DNA of 64,000 bases from Eucalyptus grandis (lineage: Eukaryota > Streptophyta > Magnoliopsida > Myrtales > Myrtaceae). The translations under genes and the position numbers were made by a program. The notes below the pieces were generated by a model. It was not told the DNA's origin. It made no database searches and saw nothing but the letters and a program-made list of their open reading frames with translations. The stretch covers positions 52,559,738 to 52,623,737 of the forward strand of contig NC_052612.1 of assembly GCF_016545825.1 (NCBI RefSeq), given 5' to 3'. This document shows, piece by piece, positions 49,040 through 60,813 of this stretch (position 1 is its first letter; each line of letters starts with the position of its first letter).

Positions 49040-49615
49040 TAATGTGGCAGAAGGGACACTTAAAGTGCCATAACTTACGAAATGTACATTTAAAAGTGCC
49101 AAAATTGAAGTAAAATCGAAGCAAAATTGATTATTTGAGTACAAATCCGGCCAAATTGCATACATGACATTTTTCCGCCGAAGCAAGTGCATAACAACGT
49201 CGTTTTGCGCGTTGACGTGGCCAAATAATGCAAAAACGACATCATTTTGGGCTGACGTGGTAAAAAAATAATATAAAAATTAATTAAATTAAATTTAGTT
49301 ACAATATTTAAAATAATAATTTTAATATTAAAATTTAAAAAAAATTAAAATTTTTAAAATTAAATCAAAAAAAAAACAAAAAAAAAAAAAAAAGGGGAGG
49401 CGGCTGAGGGCTTAGCCCTATTTGGCCAAAGAGTGTCGTTTTGCACTCGCTTCGCCAAAAAATTGACATGTCAGCATTTTGGCCGGGTGGCACTTAAGTG
49501 ATCCGCTTTTATTGGTCAGACTTTGGTCGGAGTGGAAGTTAAGTGATCCGTTTTTTATTCGAATGTTGCACTTAAGTTAAATGTCTTTTTGTGCCAAATT
49601 ATGGCATTGAGATGT
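49040..49615. mobile_element. MITE-like element with inverted cacttaa/aagtgcc ends
   Basis: The left side has aagtgccataactta and cgccgaagcaagtgcataac; the right side carries the reverse complement of similar blocks (aatgccataatttgg, ggcgaagcgagtgcaaaacg). The centre, 49260-49400, is nearly pure A/T followed by an A tract. No transposase is present. Ends are approximate. Confidence 0.6.
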
Positions 49616-50599
49616 ACTTCTGCGGAAAACCTACAATGGAAAGATTAATCACGGCAATAAAGAGCAAAGCTTGCCGGACGTCCATGAGGTGCAGCGGCGC
49701 AAGGAGCCTGCTGCAAGGCCTTCAAGTAGAACACCTGCGACAAAATCTAAGTGAATCGCCTGAAGAAAAACCGGTGTTGCCGGAGTCCACCGCAACGAAG
49801 ATGGCTCGGCGGCAACACTAGTCCAGTCGTGCCAGGACGTCAGCCTGATGGCGATAGGATGCTGCTGGACCGGTCGATGGGCTCGCCTAGAACTTGGAAT
49901 ATCGACAACCTCATCGTCTCGCGAGCTCATGGTGCTGGACGGCAACGACGAGAATCGCGGCCGCAAGGAATACTCTGCCGCGAGCCTTTTTCCCTACATT
50001 CTCTCCTGTTCATAAGGACGAATTAGGCTTTCGTTTATAGTCCACTTTCCAATTTCAAATTCTAAGAGATATACCTTTTAAGTCCATATTATCTCTTAAG
50101 ATCACGATGATATCAAATCAAATCTCTTGAAAATATTCAAAGATTTGAATAATATAAATTACCCAATTATCCTCTAAATCCAATCGAAAATTTCGGCTCT
50201 TATGATGGTGATAGGCTCGGTCGAATTTTTTCTCGTCGTGGGCTTAGTCCAATTTGTCTAGAGCCATTCATTTAAAACCAATCCACCGCCTAGCTCAATT
50301 AATATGCAAACTCTCACTGTAAGCTTAGGGTGTATTTGGTTCAGTATTTTGAAAATCCATTGGCAAAATATAAAGCTGTTTAGCCTAAAGGACTTTAAGC
50401 AAATACAAAGGTTGTATGCTTTGAGAAGCAATTTTGAAAGAAATATCGTTCGATAGAAAACACATTTGAAAAACTCTTTGGATAATTAATATTAGTTTTT
50501 TATTTTTATTTTTAAATTGAAAAAAAATAATGTATGCAACTTTTTAAATATAAATTCTAACAATAATACTAAAAGAATCAAATTTGTACTCCATCCTCC
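49616..50599. other. Spacer between MITE and Copia fragment
   Basis: A moderately GC-rich part (49650-50000) has overlapping ORFs on both strands with no known domain. The rest is AT-rich. Nothing else was recognised. Confidence 0.35.
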
Positions 50600-52050
50600 A
50601 TGCCAACAAAGATAAGGTTCAACAAGCAAAACTTGCTGTTTCAAGAAGTTTCAGTCGAAAGTGGAGTTCTTGGCACAACAACTTGAACAACTGCTTCAAA
50701 TGCAAGGACAAGGGGCTATTGGTTGAGGACCTTCAGGTCCTTCGTTAGATTCGGTCAACATGGTTAAGATATCGGGTACCGCTCTTTTAACCCAATCTAG
50801 TACTTAATTTGTCATAGATTCGAGAGCTACCGATCACATGTGCAGCTTAGCACATTTACTTTTAATGTCTCCTCAAGTGCCTCGTATCCACCCATTATTG
50901 TGGCTAACGGAATGCAAGTTCCAACGCAAGGAGCAAGGTAGCTTAAGTTGTTATCACAAAAATCTGATATTTTAGTTGTGCCTAATTTGTCCTCTAATTT
51001 ATTTTATGTGAGCAACTGCACTAAGCAAGTGCACTAAATAATTAAATTGCAATGTTATCTTCTCTTCTTCAAATGTGTTGTTTTAGGATTGCAGTACCAA
51101 GAAGACGATTGGTGAAGAACGGCTACAAAATAGTCTCTACGTTCTTGACTATCATATGAATGCCTTGGTGGCAAGGAAGAATGCAATGGAGGCTTCAAGA
51201 TTATGGTACATGCACATGGGTCATCCTTCTGACCGTGTGTTCCAAGCTATTGATAGAACTTTATTTCATAATTGCAATACTTGTGACTCTTGTCATTATG
51301 CTAAACAACACATATAACCTTTTCCTCAAAGCTCTAATTTAGCTTCTAAAGTGTTTGATTTAGTACGTGCGGATGTTTGGAGTGCTCCAATGGATTCAAC
51401 AGATGGTTTTAAGTATTTTTTATTTATTTTTATTGATGACAAATCACAAGTTGCTTGGCTATACCTTCTCAAAGGTAAAAGTGATGTAATCATTGTTTTT
51501 CATGAATTTTGTAGCATGATTCAGAATCAATTCAAAACATACATAAAGGTCTTACGCACGGATAATGGTATAGAATATCCCAATCAGATCTTCCAATCTT
51601 ATTTGAGCAACTTAGGCATTATTAATCAAACTTTGGGTGTAAATACACCTTAGCAAAATGGGGTGGCTGAATGAAAGAATCGACATCTTCTTGAGGTGAC
51701 TCGAGCATTATTATTTTCTAGAGGCATGCCGAAAACTTATTGGAGCAATGCTATTTTAACTAGCTATTATGTTATTAATCGACTTCTTAGTCATGTTCTG
51801 GGTTACAAAATGCCTATGGAAATTCTTTACAGGCACAAACTTAATATCTTGCATTTAAGAGTTTTTGGGTGTGTGTTATGTGCACTCTCAAAGCGGTGGT
51901 AAGCTTGACCCTCGCGCTAAGAAGTGTGTGTTCATGGGCTATTCGTCAACAAAAAAAGGGATACAAGTGCTTTGATCCAACCACTAGGCAGATGTATATA
52001 TCATGTGATGTTACATTTGATGAATCTACTATGTTTTTAATTCCAAGATG
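50600..52050 (+). mobile_element. Degenerate Ty1/Copia fragment: protease to integrase, plus strand
   Basis: In order: an aspartic-protease motif DSRATDHM near 50818 (normally DSGATDHM), a GAG-pre-integrase segment LVARKNAMEASRLWYMHMGH, an integrase zinc-binding CNTCDSCHYAK, the catalytic core with FIDDKSQVAWLY and LRTDNGIEY, then NGVAE and ILYRHKLNILHLRVFGC. Stops within the integrase (near 51316, 51652 and 51671) and frame changes make it inactive. No LTR, reverse transcriptase or RNase H is found on this strand. Confidence 0.88.
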
Positions 52051-52624
52051 AGGTGACATGGTGAATGAGTTGAACAATTTTTCTCATTGTCTTCCTTTCT
52101 TGAATTAGCTCATGTTCCTATGGTGAATGAGTTGAACAATGGCCGAAAAAAGAAGAAAAAACGACCACCTTACTTTTCCGAAAAAATGACAAGTATATAT
52201 ATAAACAGTCTTGCAACTCTTCGTGAAAATTGCGAACAAACACGTCTTTAGAAAATTGTTCAGATAAACAAATGCAACTCTTCGGAAGAAGTCGAAAAAT
52301 GAACAATTACAATCCTTCGGAAAAATTGAAACCGAATAAGTAATTTTCCAAAGGTTGTCTTTAAAAGACACAAATAAAATTTGGAATAATTTTTTTTTAA
52401 ATAGAATTTCGAATTTTCATTTATATTTCATTTCCGAAATTCTCAAATTAAAAGGCAACCTTTGAACTAAAAATATAAAATAAAATAAAAATAAATAAAT
52501 AAAAAGCAAGGGATTAATGCTAATTAAACCGCAGGCGTGCGGCGTGCAAAAGTGCTAAGTGCGCCAAATAATCGCGCCAAAATCGCGCAATTATTCGCGC
52601 ACATGCACACGGGTGTGGTGGGGT

Positions 52625-52748
52625 CTAGCCCCACCCAATCACCGTTTAACTACAAAAAGGGAAATCCACGTTTTAAACCCTCTTTCCCCATTTTCATGTG
52701 GGACAAAAAAAAAGCACTCATTTTATTTTAGCAAACAAAATTCCAACA
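52625..52748 (-). repeat. 3' LTR start of the minus-strand Copia element
   Basis: Reads TGTTGGAATTTTGTTTGC on the minus strand from 52748 and matches 54830-54949 over about 120 bases, with small indels. It directly follows the polypurine tract. The LTR probably continues left to about 52140 but without a copy to compare. Confidence 0.8.
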
Positions 52749-52760
52749 ATCCCCACTTTG
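52749..52760 (-). other. Polypurine tract of the Copia element
   Basis: Minus strand CAAAGTGGGGAT abuts the LTR start TGTTGG, the usual arrangement for plus-strand priming in LTR retrotransposons. Confidence 0.75.
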
Positions 52761-54829
52761 TTTGTAAAACAAAAATTTCAAAATAAAATTTTAAAACCAT
52801 ACAGCCAAAGCTTAAGATTAATATACATACATAAAGGTCTCTTTGAGTTAAGCCTTTACTTAGTGCAAGTATATCAAAGCTCTATCAAAGTGACAAGTAA
52901 CTGGGCTTTAAACTTGTACTTTTATGTAATAGAATCGGACATACCACACATACACTAACCTCTTGTTTCCATGAGAATTTCTATATTACTCCGCACTATT
53001 ATGGCCTTGTGCTTGATTCTGTTTCATGAGCTCTCTGAAAGCAACCCTCACTTTCGTAAAGCGGCACCACTTCTAAACTCATATAGGTGAAGTATCTACC
53101 ATGTGTTTCTGTTACTATCAACACACTACAAACTTGTATCATACTTCATTAAGAATTCAATTCAGCCTACAAACGTAATGACAATACTGACTTCTCATAT
53201 CGGGGCTATGTCGGTATCAAACAATCACATTCAATAACTTGTTCTTACCCATTAAACCTTGTAACTAGTGATGTTCTAGAAAAGGTCGGGTTGCAATATT
53301 GGTGATTTCAATTAAAGGGTTTCAGCCCCATTTCTTGTGAGTCGTTATTACCATATGTCTTGGTAAAGCCTTCGTCAAAGGATCGGCAAGATTTTACTTG
53401 ACCTCACATAGACAATTGGTATGGTACCATCTTTAATCAATTGTCTCACATATTCATGTCTTAGACTAATGTGTCTAGACTTACCATTATAGGTGCTACT
53501 ATAGGCTCTTGCCAAAGTGGCACGACTATCCATGAGTGGATGAAATAGGAGGCATAGGACTAGGCCATAATTTGATATCAGCAACAAATTTCTAATCCAT
53601 TCAGCCTCTTTCAGGCTGCCGCCAAAGCAATAAATTCAGATTCCATTGTTGAGTGTGTTATACATGTCTGTTTCTTGCTCGCCCAAGATACAACACCTCC
53701 AGCTAGTGTGAAGATTCATCCAGAGGTGGAACGCTCATCTCCCACACTTGTAATCCAACTAGCATCGGTGTATCCTTCTAATATAGCCGGATAATTATTG
53801 TAGAACAATCCTAAATTTTAGTTCTCTTAAGATAACCAAAATTCTAGTAATAGCTCTCCAATGTTTTGTACTTGGATTACTTGTATACCCTACTCAACTT
53901 GCATACGAATAAGCAATATCGGGTCTAGTACAATGCATCGCATACATTAAAGACCCTATAGCATTTTGCATATTCTATTTATTGCCACCGCTCTACTAGT
54001 ATTATAATTTAATTTAATACTATAATCAAATGGGAGTACTTATTTCTTTAAACCAAGATGTTGAAATTTATTTAATAATTTTCAACATAACTACATTGGC
54101 TTAAAGAATAACCCCAACTATTTTCTTAACTTTAATACCTAAGATAGTATCTACTTCACCCAAATCCTTCATTTTAAATATGGAAGTTAGTACTTCTTAG
54201 GTTCATTTAGTCCAGTCATATCCGTTCCAAAGATAAGCATATCATCAACATACAAGCACACTAGACACCATAGTCTTTAGTGAATTGAAGTATATACACC
54301 TATCGGCACTATTATTGATGAAACAATTTGACAATATTGACCGAATTAAACTTTTCATGCCACTGCTTAGGAGCTTAAGTCCATAAAGAAACTTAATCAA
54401 TTTACATACTTTTCTTTCATTTCCAAGAAAGAACAAAACCTCCGGTTGTTCCATGTAAATCTCCTCATTTAAGTCTCAATTTAAGAAAGCAGTTTTAATA
54501 TCCATTTGATGAACACAAAGATCATAAATGGAAGCTAGAGCAAAAAGAACTCGAATGAAGTTATACGTGCAACGGAGCATATGTATCAAAATAATCTATT
54601 CATTCTTTTTGTCTATATCCCTTAACTACAAGCCCGGCTTACAAGCTGAATAGAACCATCGTAATGATATTTTCTTCTAAAAAACCCATTTGTATCAATA
54701 GGTTTTGATCATTTCGCAAATCTACTAATACCCAAGTATTGGACAAAATTGAGTCTATTTCATCATTCACAGCTTCTTTCCAAAAAAAGAAGCATCTCTA
54801 GAAGACATAGCATCATCAAACCTTCCACC

Positions 54830-54949
54830 TAATCACTCCTTTAACTACAAAAGGGAAATCCACATTTTTAAACTAACCCTCCACCCCACATTTTCTATGG
54901 GACAAAGTAAAAAACACTCTCATTTTATTTTAGCAAACAAAATTCAACA
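54830..54949 (-). repeat. Partial 5' LTR of the minus-strand Copia element
   Basis: About 120 bases matching 52625-52748. Its outer end (TGTTG at 54949) touches the first base of AP3 protease sequence, while its inner end is joined straight to reverse transcriptase sequence by a deletion. Confidence 0.8.
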
Positions 54950-55708
54950 GGGCGTCCTCACGACGGAGACGCTCGACCCTTCGCGTCCACCACAGGGTGT
55001 GGTGACGCTCCCAAAAGTAGTGTTCGGTTGCGGCCACAACAATAGCAAGACCCTCAATGACAACGAGATGGGACTCGTCGGGCACGGGAAAAGCCCCAGT
55101 CTCACTCATCTCGCAGATAGGCACACGCGTCGTTTTTTGGGGCGGGAGGTTCTCTCGATCTGTCCGGTGCCCACTTCCACACCCCGCCAACCGTCTTGAG
55201 CAAGATGAGCTTTGGCAAATGGGCGGAGTGTCGGGGCCCGGCACAAATCACGACCAACCTCGTGGCCTTGCAAGACCCGACCTCTACTTCGTGACTCGAA
55301 CGAGATCAGTGTTGGGAGCACCTTCACCGCTACTAGCTCTTAAGTCCGAGGACATCACGAAGGGAACATGTTCCTCCACTCGGGACGCCTCAAACTATCG
55401 TTCTAGAGATTCACGAAAGTTGAATCGGAGGTGAAGAGGTGGAATTGACACCCAATAGATGACCCTCACTGAGCTTGTTTCGTGCTACGGACGGACGCCA
55501 AAGGGCAGTGCGTGGCGCACTTCGGAATGGCCCAGCCAACGTGGGTTGGACGCACGAGCACGTTTAGAGGCTAAGGATGGCATATTTTGTTAGCCATGAC
55601 TGACCGGTGGTCTGGTGGGATGATCGTGCTCGAGAGCTGATCACTTGGTCGGGTTCGACATCAATAAAATCTTGTTTCTTTCAAGCCAACCGACCCACCA
55701 AGCTATGA
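54950..55708 (+). pseudogene. AP3: truncated, decayed aspartic protease
   Basis: Begins mid-gene at gggcgtcctcacgacggagacg, equal to AP1 position about 37935, so the signal peptide, propeptide and first catalytic Asp are absent. It then follows AP1 through FGCGHNN, the SLISQIGT block, LVALQDPT, a damaged second catalytic region (cactcgggacgcct), and ends at the AP1-like stop (accaagctatga). At least ten small indels break the frame. LVALQDP and the downstream block show it is closer to AP1 than to AP2. It cannot encode a protease. Confidence 0.92.
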
Positions 55709-57522
55709 ACCCTCTTCTTTCATTTTCTCATCCTCCAGGATGAATAAATTTACTAGGGAGTTTTATCTATCAACATCAAAATATTCCATGTGATAAGAGG
55801 GTCGTGATATGTCAAACGATTGACAAACACCTATCAAATTTGTTGCTCATAATTAAAAAAATCATACCGATTCAGAATCTCGACCATTTCATTCCTATTC
55901 GATTTACTTATGAAATTGTTGGCCCTTCTTCATAAAGTTATATTATGCAATCCATGTTATGATTTACCTTGAACCTCCAAGTAAAAAGAAAAAAAAATCT
56001 CAACTCACAATTAGTCCATGCAAAATTTACATATGTTGATATATTATAACACGTGAAAGCAAAAAACCTATTTTATGAATAGTGAAATTCAATCGATGAT
56101 GATGCTGTTGTGCTTGTATGCCATCATTAATTCTTTCTAACGGCTATGTGTGATCGATTTTGTCATTTGATTGACAAATATGGTTTGCATTTTGAAGTTG
56201 ACAGAGAGAAGAAGTATTTGGCATTCTAGATGGGAATTTGTCAGCATACCAAACCGGATTCGTAAACAAAACGCAACAGCGTGTATTATGGTGCTATTAA
56301 TGAGCGGCTAAAAGGAAAGAATTCCAATTATGCTATCATGACCTCTTTTCACATACGGGCTCAAGCTGCAATGGTCCGCTATCGAGTCAACCTAAGGACG
56401 AAAATGCTTAAAGAATGATGGCACCTGCAACTGCGACTGGAAGGACCGCGACATCCTTTTCTTACACCAGTTTTGTCCTTGATGTTGTACCTCAGGAGTC
56501 AAGATTTGCCTGAAGACTTTTCTATGACCAGATTCCTGCAGCCACTTTTCACCAACTTTCCAATTTCCTCGGAGAAAAAGAGGCTAGAGAGAGAGAGAGA
56601 GAGAGATTCTGCTTGCGTGTATGAAGCGTCGCAGAGGGAGAGGGAGAGGGAGAGGGAAAGAGAGGGGGAGAGAGAGAGATGCGAAGAAGGAGGTGGTGAT
56701 ATGTGGTGCCGTGGATTTCTTTGGGGACCTTTCAGCTGTTGCAGGTTTTGGCGCCGAAGCCATTCGGATTAAGATATTAATCTGCCGCTCACCGCGAGCT
56801 TCACCTTTTCTTCAGAAGGGTTTTATTATCAAATGCTTAAATGCTCTTCTTCCCGGCATCGTTACGATCACCATCTTGATGCATTTTCTGATGATATAGA
56901 CACCAAAGGTTTGTATATTTTTGGCCCTTTGATAATTATAATAAATAAATAAAAAATCATAGGAAAAAGTGTGGTGGACTTGAGAATTATAAATTATGAA
57001 GCGATTATAGTTTCTACAATAGTTTAGATGATCTTTATTGCTCACTGAGTCCATTTGCCCAAGCTCCTCTGATACACATGCACAAACACACTTGGACTCA
57101 TCGCTATTCCCCACGATCGAGATGGCCCGAGTGAGGGCTGCAACTCTCGCCAATCGGTCAATGAGGACTAGCCCTCACCTAGTGGTTAACGAGTTTCGTG
57201 ACCTCTTCGGCTACAATGAAAAAAAAAAAAAGAGGGGAAAAAAAAAAGGAAAAAGAATAAAATATATATATAAATTTTTTTGGAAAAAAATTTATATTAG
57301 TGCTGAAGTATATCATGTAGAAAGGCTATCACCCATGTCAACTTCAGCCAAAATTTATTAGATGGACCATATTGGTAAACCTCTAGAGGCTTAGGCCTAA
57401 ATTAATCACATTAATTTTTAAAAGATGGATTGAGACATTATATGTATTAATTATATTTAGTAAATTGATTTTGAAATATAAAATAATATGGATGTTAAAT
57501 GGATTGATAACTTACTTAAACC
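55709..57522. other. AP3 downstream block and spacer
   Basis: The first 1.2 kb is the degraded copy of AP1 downstream sequence, including GA-rich tracts at 56588-56606 and 56632-56680. After about 56900 the sequence is AT-rich, with an A tract near 57220-57260. No gene was seen. Confidence 0.5.
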
Positions 57523-58343
57523 TAGGGTATGCAAAAATATCGGGAACCGCCCAAAACCTGACGAATCGCCTGGGGCAGGCTTCTGAGGAACCCGGTCTGT
57601 TCCCAATTCCAATTTTGGGAACCAGTGGAAATCGGTCCGATTCCGGTTCCATGGGTAGATTCACTCGCCGCCCACCTGCATTTGACCCTCTAGGTTCCCT
57701 TTTAATATTAAAAAAAAAATTAAAAACCTAATATAAAGCAATTGTTTTTGTAGCAATTGTTTCTTTCTGAGGATGAATACAAAGCTGAATATTGGGAATT
57801 CTTATGCTTTTTGGTTGTTTTAGTTTATTTATTAATATAATGAAGGTGATGTATTGACAAAGTCTGTTTAGTATTGCACTTCCTTTGTTTTCTTGTGTTT
57901 GGATGGTGCCTCATTTCACCTCGGCTTTGATTTGTCTGTGCGACTTGTGATATTTTGCCAAACCTGATGAGGGATATGTCGTTCATAGCGTTAAGAGAGA
58001 CCATTTTTTCCTGAACACTTACTACTCTCTCCGCCTCTATATTAACTTACGTACATCCATTCCTTCATTGTTGCATTTATAGTTGCAACAAATGAATCTT
58101 TGTTCCACATACTTAAATTTGGTTGCTCTTTCTTTGGTTTGCTTTTGATGTCACTTAGTCGTTCTATGTTGAAAACCAAAAATTGTTTCGCATAAAGATC
58201 GGTTCCATGGATCCACTCGAACCCAGACCGAACCGAACCTATGTCCTCCAGTTCCGTGGTGGATCCCATGTAACAAACGGGTGGATTCCGGTTTCATTTT
58301 TGGAAGCTCCCAAGCGGACCCGGCTGGACCATGCACACCCCTA
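57523..58343. mobile_element. Non-autonomous hAT-type element, 821 bp
   Basis: Starts TAGGGTATGCA and ends ...CATGCACACCCCTA, whose reverse complement is TAGGGGTGTGCATG. A perfect 8-bp direct repeat CTTAAACC flanks it at 57515-57522 and 58344-58351, the hallmark of hAT insertion. The subterminal regions carry gaaccgg/ggttcc blocks in both orientations, as in the element at 20228. The middle is AT-rich with no transposase ORF. Confidence 0.88.
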
Positions 58344-58351
58344 CTTAAACC

Positions 58352-59326
58352 TAGTCTACCTCTATGACTCTCTCACTTGTACTTGATCTAATGCTCGATC
58401 ACTTGACTTTTTTATTTTAGTTTGGATATGAGTTTCCAAAATTGAATTATATAAAAAAATGTTTTAATAATATGGATTGAATCAAATATTGTCGGATATA
58501 AATTTGATCAAATATGAGTTTATTGTATGGAAATATAAGTCAATTTAAATCAGACCATATCGTTTAATAGGTCTAGTATTACACCATAACATAAAGAGTG
58601 AGCGTGACAAGACCTCAAAGGGGAGATAACATATTCTCCAAAGCAGGCAACAAATCTGAGCAAAAGATTTCGCAATCTACAAGCTGGCGAGTAAAAGGTG
58701 CATCCATAGATGAAATCTTAATTAACTTTCCCTTGTTATTGCTAATCCATCGATCAATTCAGGAGCACTCCCTCGATTCCCACACTTCTTATTCTAGAAC
58801 AACGAGTCCTGGAATAACGAGGAGCTGTATCATTCGGTAAATTTCCACAATGAGGGGCGCCCCATGTTTCCACGAGATTGACCAAATTCCCAAGATGGGC
58901 CCAAGATGGGGACGACAACAACGACAACCTCAACGGAAGGCTTCGACAATTCTCGAGAAGGAAATCCTCGGACCAATTATTAATGGCTTCGTGTAAGGCC
59001 TTTGACCTTTAGCTTAAGCGTGCAATTCCCATCAATTCAGCAACATGTCCACGTCAAGCATTAGCAATTTTTATAGGCGCAAAGGAGTTTAACATTCCCC
59101 ACGACTTATGTTATAGAAAAAAATCCCAAAGAATACTCGGAACGGACACTTTTCTAACGCGGCATGAATGTACTAACTCGAAATTTTTTCTTATAATTTT
59201 ATAAGAGGCTGAATTTAATAGAGTAGTCCCACTGTTTTGTGCACATTATATTTACTATAGTCGGCACAGGGGTTCACGCGTGAGAAATTTCTCATCTTTC
59301 CGTGTTGGTGGGTGACCACTTTTCTC
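58352..59326. other. Spacer upstream of GAE
   Basis: AT-rich then mixed sequence leading to the GAE promoter. No coding feature was recognised. Confidence 0.4.
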
Positions 59327-59334
59327 TTTATAAA
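59327..59334 (+). promoter_or_regulatory. TATA box of the GAE gene
   Basis: TTTATAAAT lies about 160 bases before the ATG, leaving a purine-rich 5' UTR of about 130 bases (gagaggaggaggagag near 59428). Confidence 0.6.
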
Positions 59335-59491
59335 TCCTCCCTCTAGAACTTGAGAAAACCCTTTCGCATCCAGCAGCAGAGGTGCTGAAAAAGAACATAA
59401 AAATCTCAACTTTCTTCTTTTTCAGAGAGAGGAGGAGGAGAGAGAAATCAATCAAGAACAAGAACAAGAAACAAGAACGAGAAGCGTAGCG

Positions 59492-60813
59492 ATGCCGCCA
59501 CTGCTGGTGGCCGAGGAGGACGACCTCTTCCCCGCCGACGCCGGGGAAATTCAAGACCGACCACCACCACCTCCCACCGCCACCACCGCCACCTCCGCCG
59601 CTGCTTCGCCTCCACGAGCGCCACCTTCATGTGGGCCCTCTTCCTCCTCGCCCTCACCGCCTCCTACCTCAGCCTCCAGGGCCTCCTCTCCTCCGGCAAC
59701 CGCCTCCCTCGCCGCCTCCTGGGGCGGCATCCAGTGGGAGAAGCAGGTCCGCGTCTCCGCCCGGCCCCGGCCCCCGCCGGCGCCGGCGCCGGCCACTCCG
59801 TCCTCGTCACCGGCGCCGCCGGCTTCGTCGCGCCCACGTCTCCTCGCCCTCCGGAAGCGCGGCGACGGCGTCGTGGGCCTCGACAACTTCAACCCCTACT
59901 ACGACCCTTCCTCAAGCGCTCCCGCGCGTCGCTGCTCCGCGCCCAGAAGGTCTTCGTCGTCGACGGCGACGTCAACGACGCCCGCCTCCTGGCCAAGCTC
60001 TTCGACGTCGTGGCCTTCACCCACGTGATGCACCTCGCCGCCCAGGCCGGCGTCCGCTACGCCCTTGAGAACCCGCAATCGTACGTCCACCTAACGTCGC
60101 CGGCCTCGTCGCGCTCCTCGAGGCCTCCCGGTCGGCGAACCCCCAGCCGGCCTTCGTCTGGGCCTCCTCCAGCTCCGTCTACGGCCTCAACGACAAGTCG
60201 CCCTTCTCCGAGTCGGACCGCACCGACCGGCCGGCCTCCTCTACGCCGCCACCAAGAAGGCCGGCGAGGAAATCACCCACGCCTACAACCACATCTATGG
60301 CCTCTCGATCACCGGCCTGCGCTTCTTCACCGTGTACGGCCGTGGGGCCGCCCGGACATGGCGTACTTCTCCTTCACCCGGAACATACTCCAGGGCAAGC
60401 CCATCACGATATACCGGGGCAAGAACCGGGTCGACCTGGCCCGGGACTTCACGTACATCGACGACGTCGTGAAGGGCTGCCTGGCGTCGCTGGACACGGC
60501 GCGCAAGAGCACCGGGTCCGGCGGCAAGAAGCGCGGCCCCGCCCAGTACCGGGTCTTCAACCTGGGGAACACGTCGCCGGTGACGGTGCCGGAGATGGTG
60601 AGCATGCTGGAGGGGCACCTGGGGTGAGGGCCCGGCGGCGGGAGGTGGAGATGCCGGGAACGGCGACGTTCCGTTCACGCACGCCAACATCAGCTCGGCG
60701 CGGCGGAGCTCGGGTACAAGCCCACGACGGACCTGCGGACCGGGCTGAAGAGGTTCGTGAAGTGGTACTTGTCGTACTACGGCTACAGCAATCATGGCAA
60801 GTCTGCGCATTGA
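59492..60813 (+). CDS. GAE: UDP-glucuronate 4-epimerase (GAE), many single-base frame breaks
   Basis: Golgi type II membrane enzyme converting UDP-glucuronate to UDP-galacturonate for pectin synthesis. Intronless, as usual for GAE genes. Start [14 protein letters not shown]; then the membrane anchor [32 protein letters not shown], the NAD-binding [77 protein letters not shown], the catalytic [13 protein letters not shown] (YxxxK), [20 protein letters not shown] and [14 protein letters not shown], and the WYLSYYGY end. All motifs are in order but in shifting frames: at least ten one-base losses, near 59780, 59830, 59841, 59910, 60091, 60239, 60341, 60624, 60657 and 60706, plus frame changes before 59629 and near 59705. 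Most are one base short in a G or C run. With no stop or motif loss otherwise, sequence error in a GC-rich gene is more likely than decay. Confidence 0.88.

Larger units (their letters stand above)
52140..54949 (-). mobile_element. Degenerate Ty1/Copia fragment: RT and RNase H with LTR remains, minus strand
   Basis: On the minus strand from right to left: start of reverse transcriptase (FWKEAVNDEIDSILSNTW near 54770), a middle part (MEQPEVLFFLGNERKVCKLI near 54400), and RNase H (SRHISLRHEYVRQLIKDGTI near 53470). A polypurine tract and a 3' LTR start follow at 52760-52748. The right end is a partial 5' LTR beginning TGTTGAATTTTG at 54949. Gag, protease and integrase are missing, so it is internally deleted. 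The left end at about 52140 is an estimate. Many stops. Confidence 0.85.

Noticed and set aside
49591..50026. ORFs on both strands near 49.6-50.0 kb
   Set aside because: Overlapping frames with no domain; probably a remnant of a repeat.
27160..57000. A new defence or toxin system in the duplicated region
   Set aside because: Only LEA-like proteins, aspartic proteases and mobile-element relics could be read; nothing suggests a new multi-gene system.
59551..60605. Long ORFs antisense to GAE and in its alternative frames
   Set aside because: High GC suppresses stop codons; they are rich in Arg, Pro, Ala and Gly and are shadows of the GAE frame.
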